Made by a program: the position numbers and the translations under genes
Part shown: positions 33,182 through 35,395 of the stretch, in pieces
Numbering within the stretch: position 1 is the first letter of the stretch
How the letters are laid out: the number at the start of each line of letters is the position of its first letter
Assembly: GCF_015207265.1 (NCBI RefSeq)
Contig: NZ_JADEXE010000037.1
Location: forward strand, 1-35,395
Length of the DNA stretch: 35,395 bases
Source of the DNA: Nodosilinea sp. LEGE 07298
GTDB taxonomy: Bacteria; Cyanobacteriota; Cyanobacteriia; Phormidesmidales; Phormidesmidaceae
Direction: 5' to 3'
Notes under the pieces: generated by a model
The model's database searches: none
Seen by the model: the letters and a program-made list of their open reading frames with translations, nothing else
What the model was told of the DNA's origin: nothing

Positions 33182-35335
33182 ATGTTAGGCAGCACTATGG
33201 CGCTTTTCTTAGTAGAACCTGTCTCCGAAACGTTACGAGAACCGATCACAACCTTTGTGCTGCTGCTAGCGATCGTGCTGGTTACGCCGCCTGTGTTCGA
33301 GCGCTTCAGGCTGCCGGGCCTGGTTGGGCTAATTATGGCTGGGGTGCTGTTTGGCGGCAGCGGGCTGGGCTGGCTCAACCCCGACTCCGACATCATGTCG
33401 CTGTTCGCAGAGATTGGCAAAATCTACCTCATGTTTGTGGCCGGTCTCGAAATCGATATGGCTCTGTTTCAGCGCACCCGCGATCGCTCCCTGGCCTTTG
33501 GCCTGATGACATTTGCCATTCCCCTGGTGGGCGGTATTGCGATCGGGCTGCTGTTCAACTTTGGCTGGCTGGCGGCGGTTTTAATTGGCTCGCTGCTGGC
33601 TTCCCATACCCTGCTGGCCTACCCCATCGTGCAGCGATTGGGCATTGTGGGCAACGAGGCGGTAACGGTGACTGTGGGGGCGACTATCTTTACCGATATT
33701 GGGTCGCTGCTGGTGCTGGCCATTTGTCTGGGGGTGAACCAGGGCGACTTTTCGGCCCTCAAGCTAGCCACCCTGCTGGGTTCACTGAGCCTCTACACGA
33801 TCGCGGTGCTGGTGGGCCTCAAACAGCTCAGCAAGCTGTTCTTTCGCAAAACCGGCAAAGACGAGGGCAACCAGTTTTTGTTTGTGATGCTGTCGGTTTT
33901 TCTCTGCGCGCTGGTGGCCCAGCTGATTGGGGTTGAAAACATCATTGGGGCCTTTCTGGCCGGGCTCGCCATCAACAGCGTGATTGGCGATGGCCCGGTG
34001 AAGGAAAAAACAGAATTTCTGGGCAGCGTTTTGTTTATTCCGATGTTTTTTGTGGCCATGGGGCTGCTGCTCGACTTGCAGGCCTTTGGGGATATTCTGC
34101 GATCGGTTGAGCTACCGCTGCTGATTGTCGGCGTACTGCTGCTCACCAAAGGACTGGCCTCCTTTGGGGCTCGCCTGCTTTACGGGTATAGCTGGGCCGA
34201 AACCTTGACCATGTGGTCGTTGTCGATTCCACAGGTGGCGGCGACTCTGGCAGCGGCGCTGGTGGGCTACGAGGCCGAAATTATTAACTCAGAAGTGTTT
34301 AACAGCGTTATTTTGCTGATGCTGGTGACGGCAATTTTAGGTCCGCTGGTCACCGCGCGATCGGGCAAACAGCTAATCGAAGACGATGCCCTAATCGAAA
34401 CTGAAGTGCTCGACTGGCTGCCGCCCCCCAGCGACATTCCCGAGTCGTTTACGGTGGTGGTGCCGGTCTACAACCCCGACACCGAGCAGCGGTTAATTGA
34501 GCTGGCCGCCGCTGTGGCTCGCTACGAGAACGGGCGCGTTATTCCTTTAGCAGTGGCTCTAGCGCAGCCCCAGATGGATTCGCCGCAGCTGGCAAGAGCA
34601 GTAGCCCACAGCCGCCAGCGACTGGAGATCGCCGAAACGATTAGCGCCAGCTTAGAGGCCGAGATCAGCCCTCGTTTGAGAATTGAGTACAGCGTGGCCC
34701 AGGCCATTTCTCACCTCAGCCGCGAAGAAAACGCCAACCTGATTGTGCTGGGCATGGGGGCGCGATCGCGTCTGAGAGGACGGCTATTTAGCAACATTCA
34801 AGATGAAATTCTCTGGTCGGCCCACTGCCCGGTGGTGGTCGCCCGTCTGCTAGAGTCGCCTACAAACTGCAAGAGCATTTTGCTGCCGATTGAGAACCTA
34901 TCCCCGGCGGCGCTGCGTACCCTGCGGTTTGCCCAGGTGCTAGCGAGCCGCAATCAGGCCAAAATTACGCTGCTTCATGTCCACAGCCCGCGGGCCTCAG
35001 AGCTACAGCGCAACCGCCTGAGCAAACAGCTAGAACTGCTGGTCAAGCGGTTGCCAATAACCGAGGTTGAAATCGAGATTTGCCTCTTAGCGGAAGACAA
35101 TGTGGTGTCTACGATCGTCAAAACGGCATCGCAGTACGATTTGGTTATGCTGCGACTGCAGCGTCGTCGGGTTGGCAACGGGCTAACCGTGGGGGCCAGC
35201 ACCACGCCCCTGGTCGATCAGCTGACGGGCTCAGTTATTTTAGTCGGTGAGCCGCACCCGCAGCGCCGCGATCGCCCCATTCGCCGCGATCGCACGGCCT
35301 TCAAACTGCAACCCAAACCTTCCGCTTCTGACTAG
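33182..35335 (+). CDS. CPA2/Kef-type cation:proton antiporter with C-terminal universal-stress-like domains
   Basis: A 717-aa protein. Residues about 20-400 form a dozen membrane helices of the CPA2 fold, with the substrate-site region containing ASHTLLAYPIVQRLG and the FTDIGSLLVLAIC helix, as in KefB/NapA-type Na+/H+ or K+/H+ exchangers. Residues about 420-700 hold two tandem UspA-like domains. The first ends in IVLGMGARSRLRGRLFSN...HCPVVV, with the G..G.........GS-like nucleotide motif partly kept; the second ends in VGASTTPLVDQLTGSVILVGEP. Usp tails of this kind are thought to sense nucleotides or redox state. The start at ATG 33182 is uncertain; MALF at 33197 is an alternative. The gene ends 60 bp before the window edge. 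Confidence 0.9.
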   Translation: MLGSTMALFLVEPVSETLREPITTFVLLLAIVLVTPPVFERFRLPGLVGLIMAGVLFGGSGLGWLNPDSDIMSLFAEIGKIYLMFVAGLEIDMALFQRTRDRSLAFGLMTFAIPLVGGIAIGLLFNFGWLAAVLIGSLLASHTLLAYPIVQRLGIVGNEAVTVTVGATIFTDIGSLLVLAICLGVNQGDFSALKLATLLGSLSLYTIAVLVGLKQLSKLFFRKTGKDEGNQFLFVMLSVFLCALVAQLIGVENIIGAFLAGLAINSVIGDGPVKEKTEFLGSVLFIPMFFVAMGLLLDLQAFGDILRSVELPLLIVGVLLLTKGLASFGARLLYGYSWAETLTMWSLSIPQVAATLAAALVGYEAEIINSEVFNSVILLMLVTAILGPLVTARSGKQLIEDDALIETEVLDWLPPPSDIPESFTVVVPVYNPDTEQRLIELAAAVARYENGRVIPLAVALAQPQMDSPQLARAVAHSRQRLEIAETISASLEAEISPRLRIEYSVAQAISHLSREENANLIVLGMGARSRLRGRLFSNIQDEILWSAHCPVVVARLLESPTNCKSILLPIENLSPAALRTLRFAQVLASRNQAKITLLHVHSPRASELQRNRLSKQLELLVKRLPITEVEIEICLLAEDNVVSTIVKTASQYDLVMLRLQRRRVGNGLTVGASTTPLVDQLTGSVILVGEPHPQRRDRPIRRDRTAFKLQPKPSASD

Positions 35336-35395
35336 TATTCTGCGGCGCAAGTTCAGATACTATTCTCCGGGGGCTAGGGAGCAGGGGGGCTAGGG

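Noticed and set aside
1-35395. CRISPR array
   Set aside because: No regularly spaced direct repeats of 25-40 bp were seen anywhere.

Overview
The window looks like a cyanobacterial chromosome carrying part of an integrated conjugative element. Evidence for a cyanobacterium: HIP1 octamers (GCGATCGC) are frequent in most genes, the type IV secretion genes resemble the cyanobacterial class, and the chromosomal neighbours are typical. The boundary is suggested by a 47-nt 3' half of a tRNA-Phe gene at 27579-27625, with no 5' half. It fits an attR scar, with the element to its left (running off the window) and resident chromosome to its right.

Left part (1-4271): a minus-strand pair (HNH endonuclease and a 129-aa partner), then plus-strand genes for a small conserved protein and a membrane-anchored NACHT-type STAND ATPase with C-terminal HEAT repeats. 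The STAND gene ends by overlapping the last gene of the transfer operon, which runs the other way.

Transfer region (about 23213 down to 3921, minus strand): VirB2-like, VirB3-like, VirB4, VirB5-like, VirB6-like, VirB8-like, VirB10, VirB9-like, VirD4, a 344-aa unknown and a DUF4926-like protein, tightly packed with several 4-bp ATGA overlaps. Two insertions break it. (1) A complete group II intron (20228-22634) sits inside the VirB2-like gene. Its ends follow the GUGCG...AY rule, and removing it joins two exons in frame. (2) A 1510-aa protein with a Cap4/DUF4297-type nuclease domain, a STAND NTPase and a very long helical-repeat C-terminus (11465-15997) lies in the opposite orientation between the VirB5-like and VirB6-like genes. 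It is visibly AT-rich and lacks HIP1 sites. No relaxase, VirB11 or integrase was found.

Element right flank (23554-27240): an OmpR-type response regulator and HAMP histidine kinase, a type I signal peptidase, a small membrane protein, a degenerate staphylococcal-nuclease-fold protein and its 155-aa upstream neighbour. These may regulate or support transfer; that is inference.

Right of the tRNA scar (27626-35395): a terminator probably left from the original tRNA-Phe, a decayed IS4-type transposase, a compact structured non-coding region (28751-28840), a membrane-anchored HSL-type esterase, three small exported proteins of unknown function, and a Kef/CPA2-type cation:proton antiporter with C-terminal universal-stress-like domains.

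The most interesting feature is the pairing of two unrelated STAND ATPases with one conjugation module, one of them a nuclease-effector Avs-like candidate inserted between secretion genes.
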